The notes below the pieces were generated by a model. The model saw only the letters and a program-made list of their open reading frames with translations. It searched no databases and was not told where the DNA came from. Below, piece after piece: positions 1-10,195 of a DNA stretch of 64,000 nucleotides. Source of the DNA: Rossellomorea pakistanensis (GTDB lineage: Bacteria; Bacillota; Bacilli; Bacillales; Bacillaceae_B); the NCBI RefSeq assembly GCF_016908495.1, contig NZ_JAFBDZ010000005.1, positions 62,001 to 126,000 of the forward strand, given 5' to 3'. Position 1 is the stretch's first letter, and every line of letters starts with the position of its first letter. A program made the translations under genes and the position numbers.

Positions 1-1121
1 ATCCGAAAAGCGGGCGGCGGACACGTCAAATTGTAGAGGCGCAAAATATTCTATTAAAATATCGTTCTCCTGATACACCAGTGGGGCTTGTGAAAAGTGC
101 CTACCGTGAAAAACAAAATGTAGTGCTGACAACACTAGCGGAAATGCTTGAACATGATATAGGAATGCTGACAACTGTTATTATCGGGAATGCTTCTACA
201 TTCTTTTATGACAATAAAATCATTACCCCACGAGGGTATCAGCGTAAATATACGTTAGGGGAAGAGACACAAAGTTTAAAACCGCATCAACGTTTGAAAA
301 AGGAAGCTGAACCATGGGCATTAAATCAAGAAACTGGGGAAACGGCCGCTGGTTATGAGCAAATAGTGAAAAAAAAACAAGAATTTAGCTCTTTAGATAT
401 GGCTTTAAAGGCTGTATCTATGGTGACTAAATCGGAATTGGAAAATCCATTTTTCGTACAGCAGCCGATCGAAGAAATATTGGAATTTGCTGTTTCCCCT
501 GGTGTTGCTAATAAAATGATCACTCCGGAGCAAATGCGAGTGTTAGCAGAAACCATTGAAGAGAAAGGCACCATGGAATATACCCCAGACCATCGTTTTT
601 TAGTAAAGATTCCAACCGATCAGCCTGAATCGATTGTTCAGAAACTTGAGCAAAACGATCTAACGGTTATGCCAGTGGGCGATGTTTTAAATTTAAAAGC
701 TTGTGATTTTTGCTACGGAGAAAAAGCAGAATCCATTCCATATGCAGAAGAAATTGCTGCAAAATTGGGAGGTTTAAAGCTTCCAAAAGAATTACATATC
801 GGATTCAATGGCTGCGGTATGGCATGTTATCGAGCTGTATTTGATGATATCGGGATCGTTTACCGCAAGAAAAAATTTGATTTATTTATTGGTGCAAAGC
901 CAGTGGGCCGTACAGCCCATGCTGCTCAGCCAGTGGCAGAAGGAATTGAACCAGATCAGCTACTACCGTTATTAACAAAAATTATAGAAGAATACAAACA
1001 AAATGCACATCCAAATGAGCGCCTTTTTAAATATTTTAAACGTGTGAAAAAAATCCAGTATTTTAACTATCAGGATATGAGCTCCAAAATTGAAGTCGAG
1101 CCGGCACCATGTGGAGACTAG
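1..1121 (+). CDS. cbiH60: CbiH60-type precorrin-3B C17-methyltransferase with Fe-S domain (5' end outside window)
   Basis: Forms ring-contracted cobalt-precorrin-4 in anaerobic cobalamin synthesis. The frame is open from base 3, so the gene starts upstream. The first part (to about base 290) is the C-terminal end of a tetrapyrrole methylase, including the PKSGRR and GNAST segments typical of CobJ/CbiH. The rest is a nitrite/sulfite-reductase-like ferredoxin domain with cysteine codons at 702 and 711 (CxxC) and 813 and 825 (CxxxC), expected to hold a [4Fe-4S] cluster. This fusion is the CbiH60 form known from Bacillus (Priestia) megaterium rather than the short CbiH of Salmonella. The next gene, cbiJ, starts 9 bases after the stop behind an AGGAGG site. 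Confidence 0.93.
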   Translation, partial: PKSGRRTRQIVEAQNILLKYRSPDTPVGLVKSAYREKQNVVLTTLAEMLEHDIGMLTTVIIGNASTFFYDNKIITPRGYQRKYTLGEETQSLKPHQRLKKEAEPWALNQETGETAAGYEQIVKKKQEFSSLDMALKAVSMVTKSELENPFFVQQPIEEILEFAVSPGVANKMITPEQMRVLAETIEEKGTMEYTPDHRFLVKIPTDQPESIVQKLEQNDLTVMPVGDVLNLKACDFCYGEKAESIPYAEEIAAKLGGLKLPKELHIGFNGCGMACYRAVFDDIGIVYRKKKFDLFIGAKPVGRTAHAAQPVAEGIEPDQLLPLLTKIIEEYKQNAHPNERLFKYFKRVKKIQYFNYQDMSSKIEVEPAPCGD

Positions 1122-1130
1122 GAGGTATAC

Positions 1131-1901
1131 ATGATTTTATTTTTGGCAGGCACAAGTGATGCGAGAGCATTAGCCATTAAATTGCTAAATCAAGGCTATC
1201 CATTATTAGCCACAGTTGTCACAGAATCTGCAGCCGAAAGTTTAAAAGCCCAGCATATTCCTTATCAAGTGGGGCGGTTATCAGTGGATGACATGATGGC
1301 ACTTATTCAGAAGCAAAAGATGACCTGTGTAATCGACGCCAGCCATCCATATGCGGAAGAAGCTTCGAAAACCGCAATGGCAGCAGCAAAAGCATGTGAT
1401 ATTCCATATATTCGTTATGAAAGACCAAAAGAACAGTTTCATTCTCCGCTTATTACAGAAGTGGAAAGTTATGAAGAGGCGGCAAAATCAGCTCAATCTC
1501 ATAAAGGAACAATCATGCTGACAACAGGAAGCAAAACATTAGAACGATTTACGAACTATTTAATGCGTGATGAAATCCGGCTTATTTGCAGGATGCTTCC
1601 AAATATCGGGAATATGGAGAAGTGCAATCAGTTAGGCATTAAACAAAAGGACATTATTGCGATCCAAGGCCCATTTTCGGAATCATTAAACAAAGCACTA
1701 TATGAGCAATATAATGTGACGTTAATGATTACAAAAGAAAGCGGCAAAGTGGGATCTATGGATGAAAAAATGTCAGCTGCTCTGCAATTAGGGATACCTG
1801 TTCTCTTAATAAAACGACCAGCGATTGAATATGAAAATTTTTGTACTTCTTTCGAAGAAGTGACTAAAACTTTGGGGGGGATTTATTCATGGCAAACATG
1901 A
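1131..1901 (+). CDS. cbiJ: Cobalt-precorrin-6A reductase
   Basis: Reduces cobalt-precorrin-6A with NAD(P)H. The 256-residue length and the N-terminal LFLAGTSDAR motif, followed by IDASHPYAEEAS, are diagnostic of the CbiJ/CobK family. The start is fixed by AGGAGG six bases upstream. The stop overlaps the ATG of cbiC by 13 bases, indicating translational coupling inside the operon. Nothing unusual was seen. Confidence 0.93.
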   Translation: MILFLAGTSDARALAIKLLNQGYPLLATVVTESAAESLKAQHIPYQVGRLSVDDMMALIQKQKMTCVIDASHPYAEEASKTAMAAAKACDIPYIRYERPKEQFHSPLITEVESYEEAAKSAQSHKGTIMLTTGSKTLERFTNYLMRDEIRLICRMLPNIGNMEKCNQLGIKQKDIIAIQGPFSESLNKALYEQYNVTLMITKESGKVGSMDEKMSAALQLGIPVLLIKRPAIEYENFCTSFEEVTKTLGGIYSWQT

Positions 1902-2563
1902 ACTTTAATACAACATTCACACCGGTAACGGTAGATCCAGACAAAATTTATGATCACAGTTTCAACATTATTAAAGAAGAGATGGGCGAACATTCATTTA
2001 CAGATGAGCAATGGCTGGTTGTTCGGCGGGTCATTCATGCCTCAGCAGATTTTGAGTTAGGACGGAGCATGATTTTTACACCTGATGCTATTGAAGCAGG
2101 GGTTAAATCCATTTTAGCGGGTCGTCATGTAGTGGCAGATGTACAAATGATTGAAAGCGGATCTGGCCGTAAGCGATTCCAAAAGCATGGCGGGGACTTG
2201 CATTGTTTTATTGCCGATGAAGATGTTTCAAAGGAAGCGAAGGCTCAAGGAACAACACGAGCGATTATTTCTATGCAAAAAGCATCGCGTTTACATGAAG
2301 GAGGGATATATGCCATTGGTAATGCACCAACCGCGTTGTTGGAATTAATTCGTTTAATTAAAGAAGGGGCTGCAAAACCTGACCTAATTATTGGAATGCC
2401 AGTTGGCTTTGTTTCAGCAGCAGAATCGAAAGCAGAGTTATCCGTTCTTGAAGGAATCCCATTTATTACGAACACAGGAAGAAAGGGTGGCAGTACAGTG
2501 ACGGTAGCAGCACTTAATGCCATTTCGATTATGGCAGATGAGCGAGCAAAAGAAACGAAATAA
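1889..2563 (+). CDS. cbiC: Cobalt-precorrin-8 methylmutase
   Basis: Moves the C11 methyl group to C12, giving cobyrinic acid. Recognised by the family segments RRVIHASADFE and DVQMIESG; the His in VIHA is the expected catalytic residue. The length of 224 residues is normal. The start follows a run of G residues about nine bases upstream and lies within the end of cbiJ. The 3' end overlaps cbiD. Confidence 0.93.
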   Translation: MANMNFNTTFTPVTVDPDKIYDHSFNIIKEEMGEHSFTDEQWLVVRRVIHASADFELGRSMIFTPDAIEAGVKSILAGRHVVADVQMIESGSGRKRFQKHGGDLHCFIADEDVSKEAKAQGTTRAIISMQKASRLHEGGIYAIGNAPTALLELIRLIKEGAAKPDLIIGMPVGFVSAAESKAELSVLEGIPFITNTGRKGGSTVTVAALNAISIMADERAKETK

Positions 2564-3674
2564 AAAAGACCCTTCACAAATGCGTCATGGCTACACGACA
2601 GGGTCTTGTGCAACTGCGATGACAAAGGCAGCACTGCAGGCTCTTGTGATGGGACAGGTACCAAAGGAAGTCACGATATATTTGCCGGTTGGCCAGTATG
2701 CAACCTTTAAAGTAACGACTTTTGAAGTATCAGATGACCGGGTCATGTGCGAAACGATCAAAGATGCCGGGGACGATCCGGATGCTACACATCAAGCAAG
2801 AATTCAAAGTACGGTTCGTTATGTAAAAGAAGAAGGCATCCATTTAGATGGCGGGATTGGGGTAGGGCGAGTGACTAAAGCGGGGCTTCCTGTACCTGCA
2901 GGTCAAGCTGCGATAAACCCTGTGCCGCGTAAAATGATATCTGGTGTTGTACAAGAGGCTATAGAAAAATTTAATTTGGATTGTGGAATTGAAGTGATCA
3001 TCTCCGTACCGGATGGGGAAGAGATTGCTAAAAAAACCTTGAATGGGCGACTAGGCATTATTGGAGGAATTTCCATATTAGGTACACGAGGAACAGTGGT
3101 GCCATTTTCAAGTTCTGCTTATATGGCAAGTATTGTTCAAGCAATCAATGTTGCAAAAGAAGCAGGATGTGAGCATTTAGTGATTACCACGGGGGGACGC
3201 AGTGAAAGATTTGCCATGCAGCAGTATCCTCATTTACCAGAGGAAGCCTTTATAGAGATGGGCGACTTTGTCGGTTTTACGCTAAAAAATATGGCAAGAA
3301 AGAAAATTCCAATGGTCTCGCTAGTAGGGATGATGGGAAAGTTTTCAAAAGTGGCACAAGGCGTTATGATGGTTCACTCCAAAAGCGCACCTGTTAGCTT
3401 TGAGTTTTTAGCAGGCATTGCAAATAAAGTAGGTGTTAAGGAAGAAACGCAGCGAGAAATTTTACAGGCGAATACAGCTTCACAGGTTGGTGAAATGCTT
3501 CAGGGAAACGATGAATTCTTTGCAGCACTATGTAAAAATTGCTGCTACTATGCACTGAATCACCTAAACACTGACATGAAAGTGTCAACAACCTTGTATG
3601 CTATGAATGGAGATTGTTTAGGAAAGGCTGAGAATATTGACAAATTGGATGAAGATGATTGGTATCGGGGATAA
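2538..3674 (+). CDS. cbiD: Cobalt-precorrin-5B C1-methyltransferase
   Basis: Methylates C1 of the corrin ring in the anaerobic route. The family hallmark [12 protein letters not shown] lies near the N terminus, and [13 protein letters not shown] and the long Gly-rich core are also CbiD-like. The frame opens further upstream (ATG at 2517), but residues before MSEQKK are not CbiD-like, so I prefer the ATG at 2538, which still overlaps cbiC by 26 bases. No strong ribosome binding site marks either start, so coupling to cbiC translation is likely. The end overlaps cbiET. Confidence 0.92.
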   Translation: MSEQKKRNKKDPSQMRHGYTTGSCATAMTKAALQALVMGQVPKEVTIYLPVGQYATFKVTTFEVSDDRVMCETIKDAGDDPDATHQARIQSTVRYVKEEGIHLDGGIGVGRVTKAGLPVPAGQAAINPVPRKMISGVVQEAIEKFNLDCGIEVIISVPDGEEIAKKTLNGRLGIIGGISILGTRGTVVPFSSSAYMASIVQAINVAKEAGCEHLVITTGGRSERFAMQQYPHLPEEAFIEMGDFVGFTLKNMARKKIPMVSLVGMMGKFSKVAQGVMMVHSKSAPVSFEFLAGIANKVGVKEETQREILQANTASQVGEMLQGNDEFFAALCKNCCYYALNHLNTDMKVSTTLYAMNGDCLGKAENIDKLDEDDWYRG

Positions 3675-4845
3675 TGGCCCGAAAGGATTGCTCCCCCAAT
3701 ATATAGAGTGGATTTATGAAAGTGATGTACTTGTAGGCGGGGAACGTCATTTGCGTTTTTTCCAAGAGTTTAAAAAAGAGAAAAAAGTAATCAAAGGTGG
3801 TTTGTCAGCGTTAACAGCTGAATTACAGCAAGAAACACGTAATGTCGTTATTTTAGTATCTGGTGATCCACTGTTTTATGGACTTGGCAGTGTACTTGCG
3901 AAAAAGCTTCCATTAGAGATTTATCCTTATATCAGCTCTGTACAGCTCGCTTTTTCTAGAATGCAGGAAAGCTGGCAGGATGCATATGTTGTCAGTTTGC
4001 ACGGCCGATCTATGAAAGGTTTGGCACAAAGAATTGATGGACGTAAAAAAGTGGCTGTTTTAACGGATGAAACGAATTCTCCCCAGGCAATTGCAAAGTA
4101 TTTAAAGCGTTTCGGCATGACAGAATATGATGCCTTTGTTGCTGAAAATTTACAAGGTGAAAACGAACGCTGCCGCTTTTTCACAATAGACGAAATGGAG
4201 CAAGCCTCATTTTTTCCTTTAAATGTTGTGATTTTAAAGCAAAGATTGTTGGTCGAACGCACCCCTATTGGAATTCCGGATGATGCCTTTCTTCAGCGAA
4301 AGCCAGATAAAGGATTAATTACTAAAAAAGAAATTCGAACCCTTTGTTTACAAGAGCTAGGGCTGAAAAAAAATAGCATTGTTTGGGATATTGGAACCTG
4401 CACGGGTTCAGTTGCCATTGAAGCAGCGAAAATGGCTCGAGAAGGTGCAGTGTATGCAATCGAAAAAAATGAGGGCGACCTTAAAAACTGCTTGGAAAAT
4501 CAATTAAAACATCGTACAGATTTTGTTGCCGTTCTAGGGAAGGCACCTGACCGTTTAGACGAATTTCCAGACCCGCATGCCATTTTTATTGGCGGCAGCG
4601 GTGGAAATATGGAGTATTTATTGCAAACCTGTATATCACGCTTACAGCCAGGTGGCCGCCTTGTTATGAACATTGCGACGATCGAAAATCTGACAGAAGC
4701 CTTGCAGCATTTAAAAACATTAGGCTGTGAAGTATCCATCATACAAGCACAGATTTCAAAAAGTAAGCCAATCTTAAATTTAACGCGCTTTGTTCCGTTA
4801 AATCCAGTCTTTATTTTGACAGCAAAGAAAGGAAAAGAATCATGA
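3637..4845 (+). CDS. cbiET: Fused cobalt-precorrin-7 C5-methyltransferase / C15-methyltransferase, decarboxylating
   Basis: The N-terminal half (to about residue 200) is a CbiE tetrapyrrole methylase ([25 protein letters not shown]). The C-terminal half is CbiT, a class I SAM methyltransferase with motif [17 protein letters not shown] and IFIGGSGG. The fusion matches CobL and Bacillus CbiET. The start is uncertain: the TTG at 3637 has GGAAAGG about ten bases upstream, whereas the ATGs at 3649 and 3655 would place the conserved IGIGDNG closer to the N terminus, as is usual. It overlaps cbiD by 38 bases and cbiL by 4. Confidence 0.92.
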   Translation: MTNWMKMIGIGDNGPKGLLPQYIEWIYESDVLVGGERHLRFFQEFKKEKKVIKGGLSALTAELQQETRNVVILVSGDPLFYGLGSVLAKKLPLEIYPYISSVQLAFSRMQESWQDAYVVSLHGRSMKGLAQRIDGRKKVAVLTDETNSPQAIAKYLKRFGMTEYDAFVAENLQGENERCRFFTIDEMEQASFFPLNVVILKQRLLVERTPIGIPDDAFLQRKPDKGLITKKEIRTLCLQELGLKKNSIVWDIGTCTGSVAIEAAKMAREGAVYAIEKNEGDLKNCLENQLKHRTDFVAVLGKAPDRLDEFPDPHAIFIGGSGGNMEYLLQTCISRLQPGGRLVMNIATIENLTEALQHLKTLGCEVSIIQAQISKSKPILNLTRFVPLNPVFILTAKKGKES

Positions 4846-5546
4846 AAATAGGAACTTTATATGGATTAGGTGTAGGTCCGGGAGATCCAGAATTAATCAC
4901 GGTAAAAGCATTTCGCAGATTACAAGAAAGCCCGGTCATTGCTTATCCGAAAAAATTAAAGGGCAGTAAATCGTATGCCCATCGTATTGTTGAAGTGTAT
5001 ATTAACCCTGCTGAAAAAGAGATGCTTGGTTTAGTATTCCCTATGACAAAAGATGAAGATACCCTGCGTACTGAGTGGACAAAATCAGCGGAAGCTATTT
5101 ATAGCTATTTAGTTCAAGGGAAAGATGTAGCTTTTGTGACAGAAGGGGATCCGATGCTGTTCAGCACATTTATTCATTTAATGAACTTAATGAAATCAAT
5201 CCACCCAGATGTCCCGGTTGAAACGGTCGCGGGCATTTCGTCTTTTAATGGTTCTGTAAATCGCTTAGGGATTGCGTTGGCTGATGGTGATGACCATGTG
5301 GCTATGATTCCTGCTACGGAGGATATGGAGGAGATGCGCCGGGTGATTGAAACCCACGATGCAATCGTCTTTATCAAAGTAGCCAAAGTATTAGACGCAA
5401 TGCTCGATCTGCTAGAGGAAATGAAATTATTAGAAAGTACACATGTTGTTACAAAAGTTACATCTGACGAAGAGGTGATTTGGAAGGTCAATGAACTTCG
5501 GGGGGCAGAATTAAATTACTTGTCATGTATGGTGGTGCGGAAATAA
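4842..5546 (+). CDS. cbiL: Cobalt-precorrin-2 C20-methyltransferase
   Basis: Adds the C20 methyl that is later lost with the carbon at ring contraction. This is a tetrapyrrole methylase with the N-terminal [18 protein letters not shown], the [12 protein letters not shown] loop and VAGISSF, in the arrangement of CbiL/CobI. The start ATG overlaps the cbiET stop (ATGA) and follows AAAGGAAAAG. Its TAA shares its last A with the ATG of cbiF. The length of 234 residues is typical. Confidence 0.93.
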   Translation: MKIGTLYGLGVGPGDPELITVKAFRRLQESPVIAYPKKLKGSKSYAHRIVEVYINPAEKEMLGLVFPMTKDEDTLRTEWTKSAEAIYSYLVQGKDVAFVTEGDPMLFSTFIHLMNLMKSIHPDVPVETVAGISSFNGSVNRLGIALADGDDHVAMIPATEDMEEMRRVIETHDAIVFIKVAKVLDAMLDLLEEMKLLESTHVVTKVTSDEEVIWKVNELRGAELNYLSCMVVRK

Positions 5547-6328
5547 TGAAGAAAATTTCGATTATCGGAGCAGGTCCTGGAGATCCGGATTTAATTACAG
5601 TGAAAGGTTTAAAGCTATTAAAGGAAGCCGATGTTGTGATGTATACCGATTCGCTCGTTAGTGATACGTTAGTAGCGGAAGCGAAGGAGTCGGCAGAAAT
5701 TATCCGTACAGCTGGGATGCATCTGCAGGAAATGGTGGATTGCATCGTCGAGCGTGTCAATGCAGGCAAAACGGTTGTACGTTTACATACAGGCGATCCG
5801 GCCATGTACGGGGCAACGATGGAACAAGTGGCACTCCTGAAGCAGCATGATATCAGCTGTGAAGTGGTTCCAGGTGTAAGTTCTGTTTTTGCATCTGCAG
5901 CAGCAGTTGGAGCGGAGCTGACGATTCCAGATTTAACGCAAACGCTTATTTTAACTCGGGCTGAAGGGCGTACACCTGTTCCAGAGCGTGAAAAATTACA
6001 GGCACTGGCAAGCCATCACTGTACGATTGCCATGTTTTTAAGTGCAACATTAACAAAGAAAATCACGAAAGAATTGCAGGCAGCAGGCTGGGCAAACGAC
6101 ACACCAGTTGCCGTTGTGCAGCGAGCTTCGTGGCCGGATCAAAAAGTTGTCCGCACAACACTGGCTGAATTAGATGAAGCGATGCGTGTCAATGGCATTC
6201 GCAAGCATGCGATGATTCTAGCAGGCTGGGCATTAGACCCGCATATCCATGAAAAAAACTATCGTTCGAAGCTATATGACAAAACCTTTACTCATGGCTT
6301 CCGCAAAGGAGTGAAGGCGAATGATTAG
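5546..6328 (+). CDS. cbiF: Cobalt-precorrin-4 C11-methyltransferase
   Basis: Methylates C11 after ring contraction. This is a 260-residue tetrapyrrole methylase: KISIIGAGPGDPDLITVKG at the start, VRLHTGDPAMYGA (SAM and substrate loop), VVPGVSSVFASAAAVGAELT, and ALVVQRAS-like VAVVQRASWP in the C-terminal lobe, all CobM/CbiF signatures. The ATG at 5546 lies in a TAATG junction with cbiL. An in-frame ATG at 5525 is upstream but would add non-family residues. The end overlaps cbiG by 8 bases. Confidence 0.93.
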   Translation: MKKISIIGAGPGDPDLITVKGLKLLKEADVVMYTDSLVSDTLVAEAKESAEIIRTAGMHLQEMVDCIVERVNAGKTVVRLHTGDPAMYGATMEQVALLKQHDISCEVVPGVSSVFASAAAVGAELTIPDLTQTLILTRAEGRTPVPEREKLQALASHHCTIAMFLSATLTKKITKELQAAGWANDTPVAVVQRASWPDQKVVRTTLAELDEAMRVNGIRKHAMILAGWALDPHIHEKNYRSKLYDKTFTHGFRKGVKAND

Positions 6329-7457
6329 TTTACATGAAGGTGAAATTCCTGTAATCGAAAAGCGCAGACCATATGCCCTCGTCGCTATTACTAAACATGG
6401 GGTGGTACATGCAAGGAGCTATGCGGAAAAATTCCCGTATGCGGACCTGTATTATATGAAGAAATTCGAGCAGGGCGACGAAGAAGCACGTAACATTCAG
6501 TTATTTGATGGTTCGGTTCGCCTATTATTGCCCGCTTTGTTCCAGCAGTATAAAGGAATCATCTGCATCATTTCCCTCGGAGCTGTCGTTCGCATGATTG
6601 CTCCACTTTTGATGGATAAAAAGAAAGACCCTGCCGTGTTAGTAGTGGATGATAAAGGTCAGTATGTTGTCAGCGTATTATCAGGTCATATTGGCGGTGC
6701 CAATGCTTTAACCCATGAATTCGCAAAAGCGATTGGTGCTGCACCCGTTGTGACAACCGCATCAGATGTTCAAAAAACGATTCCTGTGGATTTATTTGGC
6801 GCTCAATTTGGATGGATGTGGGATAGCGAAGAAAAATTAACACCTGTTAGTGCTTCTGTTGTCAATGAAGAGCATGTTGCGATTGTGCAGGAAACGGGGG
6901 AAAAAAATTGGTGGATGTACGATCGTCCAATTCCGGACCATTTGAAAATGTATCCATCAATAGATGAAGCAATCATGGCAAAGCCACAAGCGGCACTGCT
7001 CATTACAGATCGTATAATGGAGCCGCATGAAGAGGTGCTGCTCGAGAACGGAGTTGTATATCGTCCGAAGTCAATTGTACTTGGCATTGGCTGTAATCGT
7101 GGTACGGCAATAGCAGAAATTGAACAAGTTATAGATGAAGCATTAGCGGAGCTGAGTTTAAGCAAAAAAAGTGTCAAAGCAGTTGCATCCATCAATTTAA
7201 AGAAAAACGAGACAGGCTTGCTTGAATTAACAGCTAAATATAACTGGCCGTTTGTTACTTACACACCTGAACAGCTGAATGAAATCCCAATGCAAAATCC
7301 GTCAGAAACCGTATTTAAATATACAGGTGCGTATGGTGTGAGTGAGCCGGCCGCAATGCGTTATGCGAATGCGAAGGAATTATTGCTGGAGAAAAAGAAA
7401 AGCGGAAATGTGACCATTTCCATTACACGTGTCAACTATGAGGTGGAAGCACAATGA
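6321..7457 (+). CDS. cbiG: Cobalt-precorrin-5A hydrolase
   Basis: Opens the delta-lactone of cobalt-precorrin-5A and releases the two-carbon fragment. Visible family features are the N-terminal ALVAITKHGV, the central VLSGHIGGANALTHEFA (the main CbiG motif) and the C-terminal LGIGCNRGT domain. The start ATG follows AAAGGAGTG and overlaps cbiF. The stop overlaps cbiA as ATGA. The length of 378 residues is normal for the three-part CbiG. Confidence 0.93.
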   Translation: MISLHEGEIPVIEKRRPYALVAITKHGVVHARSYAEKFPYADLYYMKKFEQGDEEARNIQLFDGSVRLLLPALFQQYKGIICIISLGAVVRMIAPLLMDKKKDPAVLVVDDKGQYVVSVLSGHIGGANALTHEFAKAIGAAPVVTTASDVQKTIPVDLFGAQFGWMWDSEEKLTPVSASVVNEEHVAIVQETGEKNWWMYDRPIPDHLKMYPSIDEAIMAKPQAALLITDRIMEPHEEVLLENGVVYRPKSIVLGIGCNRGTAIAEIEQVIDEALAELSLSKKSVKAVASINLKKNETGLLELTAKYNWPFVTYTPEQLNEIPMQNPSETVFKYTGAYGVSEPAAMRYANAKELLLEKKKSGNVTISITRVNYEVEAQ

Positions 7458-8839
7458 ATCGTTTTATCCTAGCTGGTACTGGGAGCGGTGTTGGAAAAAC
7501 AACTTTCACCATCGGTATCATGCGAGCGCTTATGAAGCGTGGTTTAAACGTCCAAGGCTTTAAATGCGGCCCGGACTATATAGACCCAACGTATCATACA
7601 GCTGTCACCAAACGCCCTTCTCGTAATATTGATAGTTTCATGATGGACCATGATACAGTCCGTGCCATTGTCGCAAGAGCCAGCCAAGATGCAGATGCAG
7701 CTATTATTGAGGGGGTGATGGGCTTTTATGATGGCAAATCCCCATTATCAAATGAAGGATCTGCAGCCCATATTAGTGAGATTACAAAAAGTCCAGTCAT
7801 TCTAATTGTCAATGCGGCAAGTATGGCAAGAAGTGCAGCAGCGATTGTCAAAGGGTTTCAGTTGTTGGATGGAAACTCTAACATTGTGGGTGTTATTGCC
7901 AATCAATTAGGAAGTAAAAGCCATTTTGAAATTGTCAAATCTGCGATTGAACAAGAATGTGGAATTCCGGTCATTGGCTATCTGCCAAAAGGAGCTGTAC
8001 CTAAGATGCCAAGTCGCCATCTGGGTTTAGTGCCAGCCATTGAACGCGGTGATTTAGATTCATATTTTGATAGTCTTGCAGCAGCGATTGAAGAAACAGT
8101 GGATATGGAACAGCTGCTGGAAATGACAAAAACACAATCATTGGACGTTGCTGCATCTATTTTTGATGCACAGCCGCAAAGGCAAGAAGTACATATAGCC
8201 GTTGCCAGGGATGCCGCCTTTAACTTCTACTATGAAGAAAATTTAGAATTACTGAGTGCATACGGTGCAACATTGCATTACTTCTCTCCATTACAAAATG
8301 AGGAAGTACCAGTAAAAGCGCAGGGGCTGTATATCGGCGGCGGTTTCCCGGAAGAGTTTGCTGAAGCATTGGCGAAAAATGAGGCAGCGAAGCAATCAAT
8401 ACGGGACGCGCTTATGAGGGGACTGCCAACATTAGCAGAATGCGGCGGTTTTATGTATTTAACGAAGGAAATGGTGAATCGTCAAGGACAGGTATTCCCG
8501 ATGCTCGGGGTGATTCCTGGACGTGTGCGGATGCAAGATAAATTAGTGGCATTAGGCTACAGGGAAATGACAGGTGTCCCTGGCAACTTCCTAATTAATG
8601 AAGACGAGCAGGCAAAAGGGCATGAATTCCATTACTCAACGTATGAAGGGGAGCATGCATCCCCAGCCTATTTTAGTAAAGGCCGTTTTCGTGCTCGGCA
8701 AGAGGGGTATTTAGCTGAAAATCTTGTAGCGGGCTATGCCCACTTTCATTTTGCTTCGTATCCCCAGCTTGTAAAAAATTGGCTGACAGCATGTTTGGAG
8801 GTAGACAATGAATTATTTCCCACTATTAATGAATATTGA
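7454..8839 (+). CDS. cbiA: Cobyrinic acid a,c-diamide synthase
   Basis: ATP-dependent amidation of the a and c carboxylates using glutamine. The N-terminal P-loop GTGSGVGKTT and the KCGPDYIDP segment form the dethiobiotin-synthetase-like domain. The C-terminal class I glutamine amidotransferase domain has LYIGGGFPEEFA, the nucleophile in LAECGGFMYL, and a His in the GHEFHYST region. The length of 461 residues is normal. It closes the corrin-ring part of this operon; the later amidase CbiP is not in the window. The end overlaps sirC by 32 bases. Confidence 0.94.
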   Translation: MNRFILAGTGSGVGKTTFTIGIMRALMKRGLNVQGFKCGPDYIDPTYHTAVTKRPSRNIDSFMMDHDTVRAIVARASQDADAAIIEGVMGFYDGKSPLSNEGSAAHISEITKSPVILIVNAASMARSAAAIVKGFQLLDGNSNIVGVIANQLGSKSHFEIVKSAIEQECGIPVIGYLPKGAVPKMPSRHLGLVPAIERGDLDSYFDSLAAAIEETVDMEQLLEMTKTQSLDVAASIFDAQPQRQEVHIAVARDAAFNFYYEENLELLSAYGATLHYFSPLQNEEVPVKAQGLYIGGGFPEEFAEALAKNEAAKQSIRDALMRGLPTLAECGGFMYLTKEMVNRQGQVFPMLGVIPGRVRMQDKLVALGYREMTGVPGNFLINEDEQAKGHEFHYSTYEGEHASPAYFSKGRFRARQEGYLAENLVAGYAHFHFASYPQLVKNWLTACLEVDNELFPTINEY

Positions 8840-9437
8840 CTATAAAAAGGTTGTCGTTGTTGGGGGCGGGCATGTAGCACGTCAGAAGGTGGAAGCGCTG
8901 CTGACTACAAAAGCGCTAGTGACAGTGATAAGCCCAGAGGTAACGGAAACATTGCAGCACTATATCAATGAAGGGCTTGTGACTTGGAAAGACAAAGCCT
9001 TTGAACCGGCTGATTTAGATGATGCAGCCCTGATTTTCGCCGTTACAAACGACGAAGGAGTAAACAATGCAGTGGAAGAAGCGGCACAGCATTGGCAATT
9101 ACTCAGTCGTGCGGATGCAAAAGGACGAGTTGATTTTATCAACCCGGCAGTTGTTCGCCGGGGGGATTTCGTTGTGACCGTATCGACGTCAGGAGCAAGT
9201 CCAGGTCTAACACGCCAAGTAAAGATAGACTTAGCAGAGCAATACGGAGAGCATTACACGCAGTATGTGGCTTTTTTAAAGGAAGCACGTCAGAAAATTT
9301 TAAAAGTTTTTACCGGTGATTTGAAAAAACAACTACTAGCTGAGCTGCTAGATCCACAGATATTACAGTGGATGGAGCAAGGTGAAAAGCAAAAATGTGA
9401 AGCCTGGCTGGAGCAGCGTATAGGAGAAAAACGGTGA
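8808..9437 (+). CDS. sirC: Precorrin-2 dehydrogenase (SirC/YlnF/Met8 type)
   Basis: NAD-dependent oxidation of precorrin-2 to sirohydrochlorin, the substrate of CbiX. The Rossmann motif VVVVGGGHVARQK opens the protein, and VSTSGASPGLTRQ carries the Ser and Arg expected near the substrate. Its 209 residues match the stand-alone SirC/CysG-B form without a methylase domain. The start follows GGAGGT, inside the 3' end of cbiA. The stop overlaps cobA (GTGA). Some members also chelate metal; that cannot be decided from sequence. Confidence 0.9.
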   Translation: MNYFPLLMNIDYKKVVVVGGGHVARQKVEALLTTKALVTVISPEVTETLQHYINEGLVTWKDKAFEPADLDDAALIFAVTNDEGVNNAVEEAAQHWQLLSRADAKGRVDFINPAVVRRGDFVVTVSTSGASPGLTRQVKIDLAEQYGEHYTQYVAFLKEARQKILKVFTGDLKKQLLAELLDPQILQWMEQGEKQKCEAWLEQRIGEKR

Positions 9438-10195
9438 GCGGATTTGTATATATTGTAGGAGCTGGTCCTGGTGACCCTAAACTATTGACGATTCGCGGGT
9501 TGGAGTGCATTCAGCAAGCAGATGTGATTTTATATGACCGTCTAGTAAACATTGAATTATTATCCCATGCGAAAGCTGGTACCGAGCTGATTTATTGTGG
9601 AAAAGAACCAGGAAGGCATGGACTGATTCAGGATGAAATTCATCGTGTGCTAGTGGAACAAGCCAGTCTTGGCAAGCAAGTACTTCGCTTAAAAGGCGGC
9701 GACCCATTTGTCTTTGGACGTGGCGCAGAGGAAGCCGAGATTTTACGAAAAGCCGATATTCCCTTTGAAATCGTGCCTGGTATTACAGCAGGAATTGCCG
9801 CGCCTGCGTATGCAGGGATTCCTGTGACACATCGTGACCATGCTGCAAGCTTTGCGATTGTTACAGGTCATGGCAGCCCGGATAAGGAGCAAGACTTTCT
9901 AAATTGGTCTGCGCTTGCACAAATTGATACGGTGGCCTTTTATATGGGGGTAGGCAATATCGCCCATATCACGACAAGCTTAATAACCTATGGTAAAAGT
10001 GAAACAACCCCTGTTGCCGTCATTGAATGGGGCACAACAAAAAAACAGCGTACGATTACAGGCAATCTCTCAACGATTGCACAAGATATTCAAGAACATC
10101 GTATCTCTAATCCAGCAATGATTTTGGTGGGTGATGTGGTCAGTGTTCGGAATCAAATTGCCTGGTTTATAGAAAAGGAGCATGAACTATGTTAG
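9434..10195 (+). CDS. cobA: Uroporphyrinogen-III C-methyltransferase (SUMT)
   Basis: Committing step from uroporphyrinogen III to precorrin-2. SUMT signatures are VYIVGAGPGDPKLLTIRG, YDRLV, VLRLKGGDPFVFGRGAEE and IPVTHRDHA. It starts with GTG, sharing bases with the sirC stop. The 253-residue length is that of a single-domain SUMT. With sirC and cbiX the operon can supply its own cobalt-sirohydrochlorin. Confidence 0.94.
   Translation: MSGFVYIVGAGPGDPKLLTIRGLECIQQADVILYDRLVNIELLSHAKAGTELIYCGKEPGRHGLIQDEIHRVLVEQASLGKQVLRLKGGDPFVFGRGAEEAEILRKADIPFEIVPGITAGIAAPAYAGIPVTHRDHAASFAIVTGHGSPDKEQDFLNWSALAQIDTVAFYMGVGNIAHITTSLITYGKSETTPVAVIEWGTTKKQRTITGNLSTIAQDIQEHRISNPAMILVGDVVSVRNQIAWFIEKEHELC

Noticed and set aside
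1..80. Cobalamin riboswitch for the operon
   Set aside because: The operon start lies upstream of the window; the first bases are already coding for CbiH60. No B12-box-like sequence was seen before the ABC importer.
353..574. Antisense frame inside cbiH60
   Set aside because: Shadow of the coding strand with no ribosome site or family. The same holds for other minus frames in the cobalamin operon (for example 2245-2664, 5174-5491 and 6803-7195).
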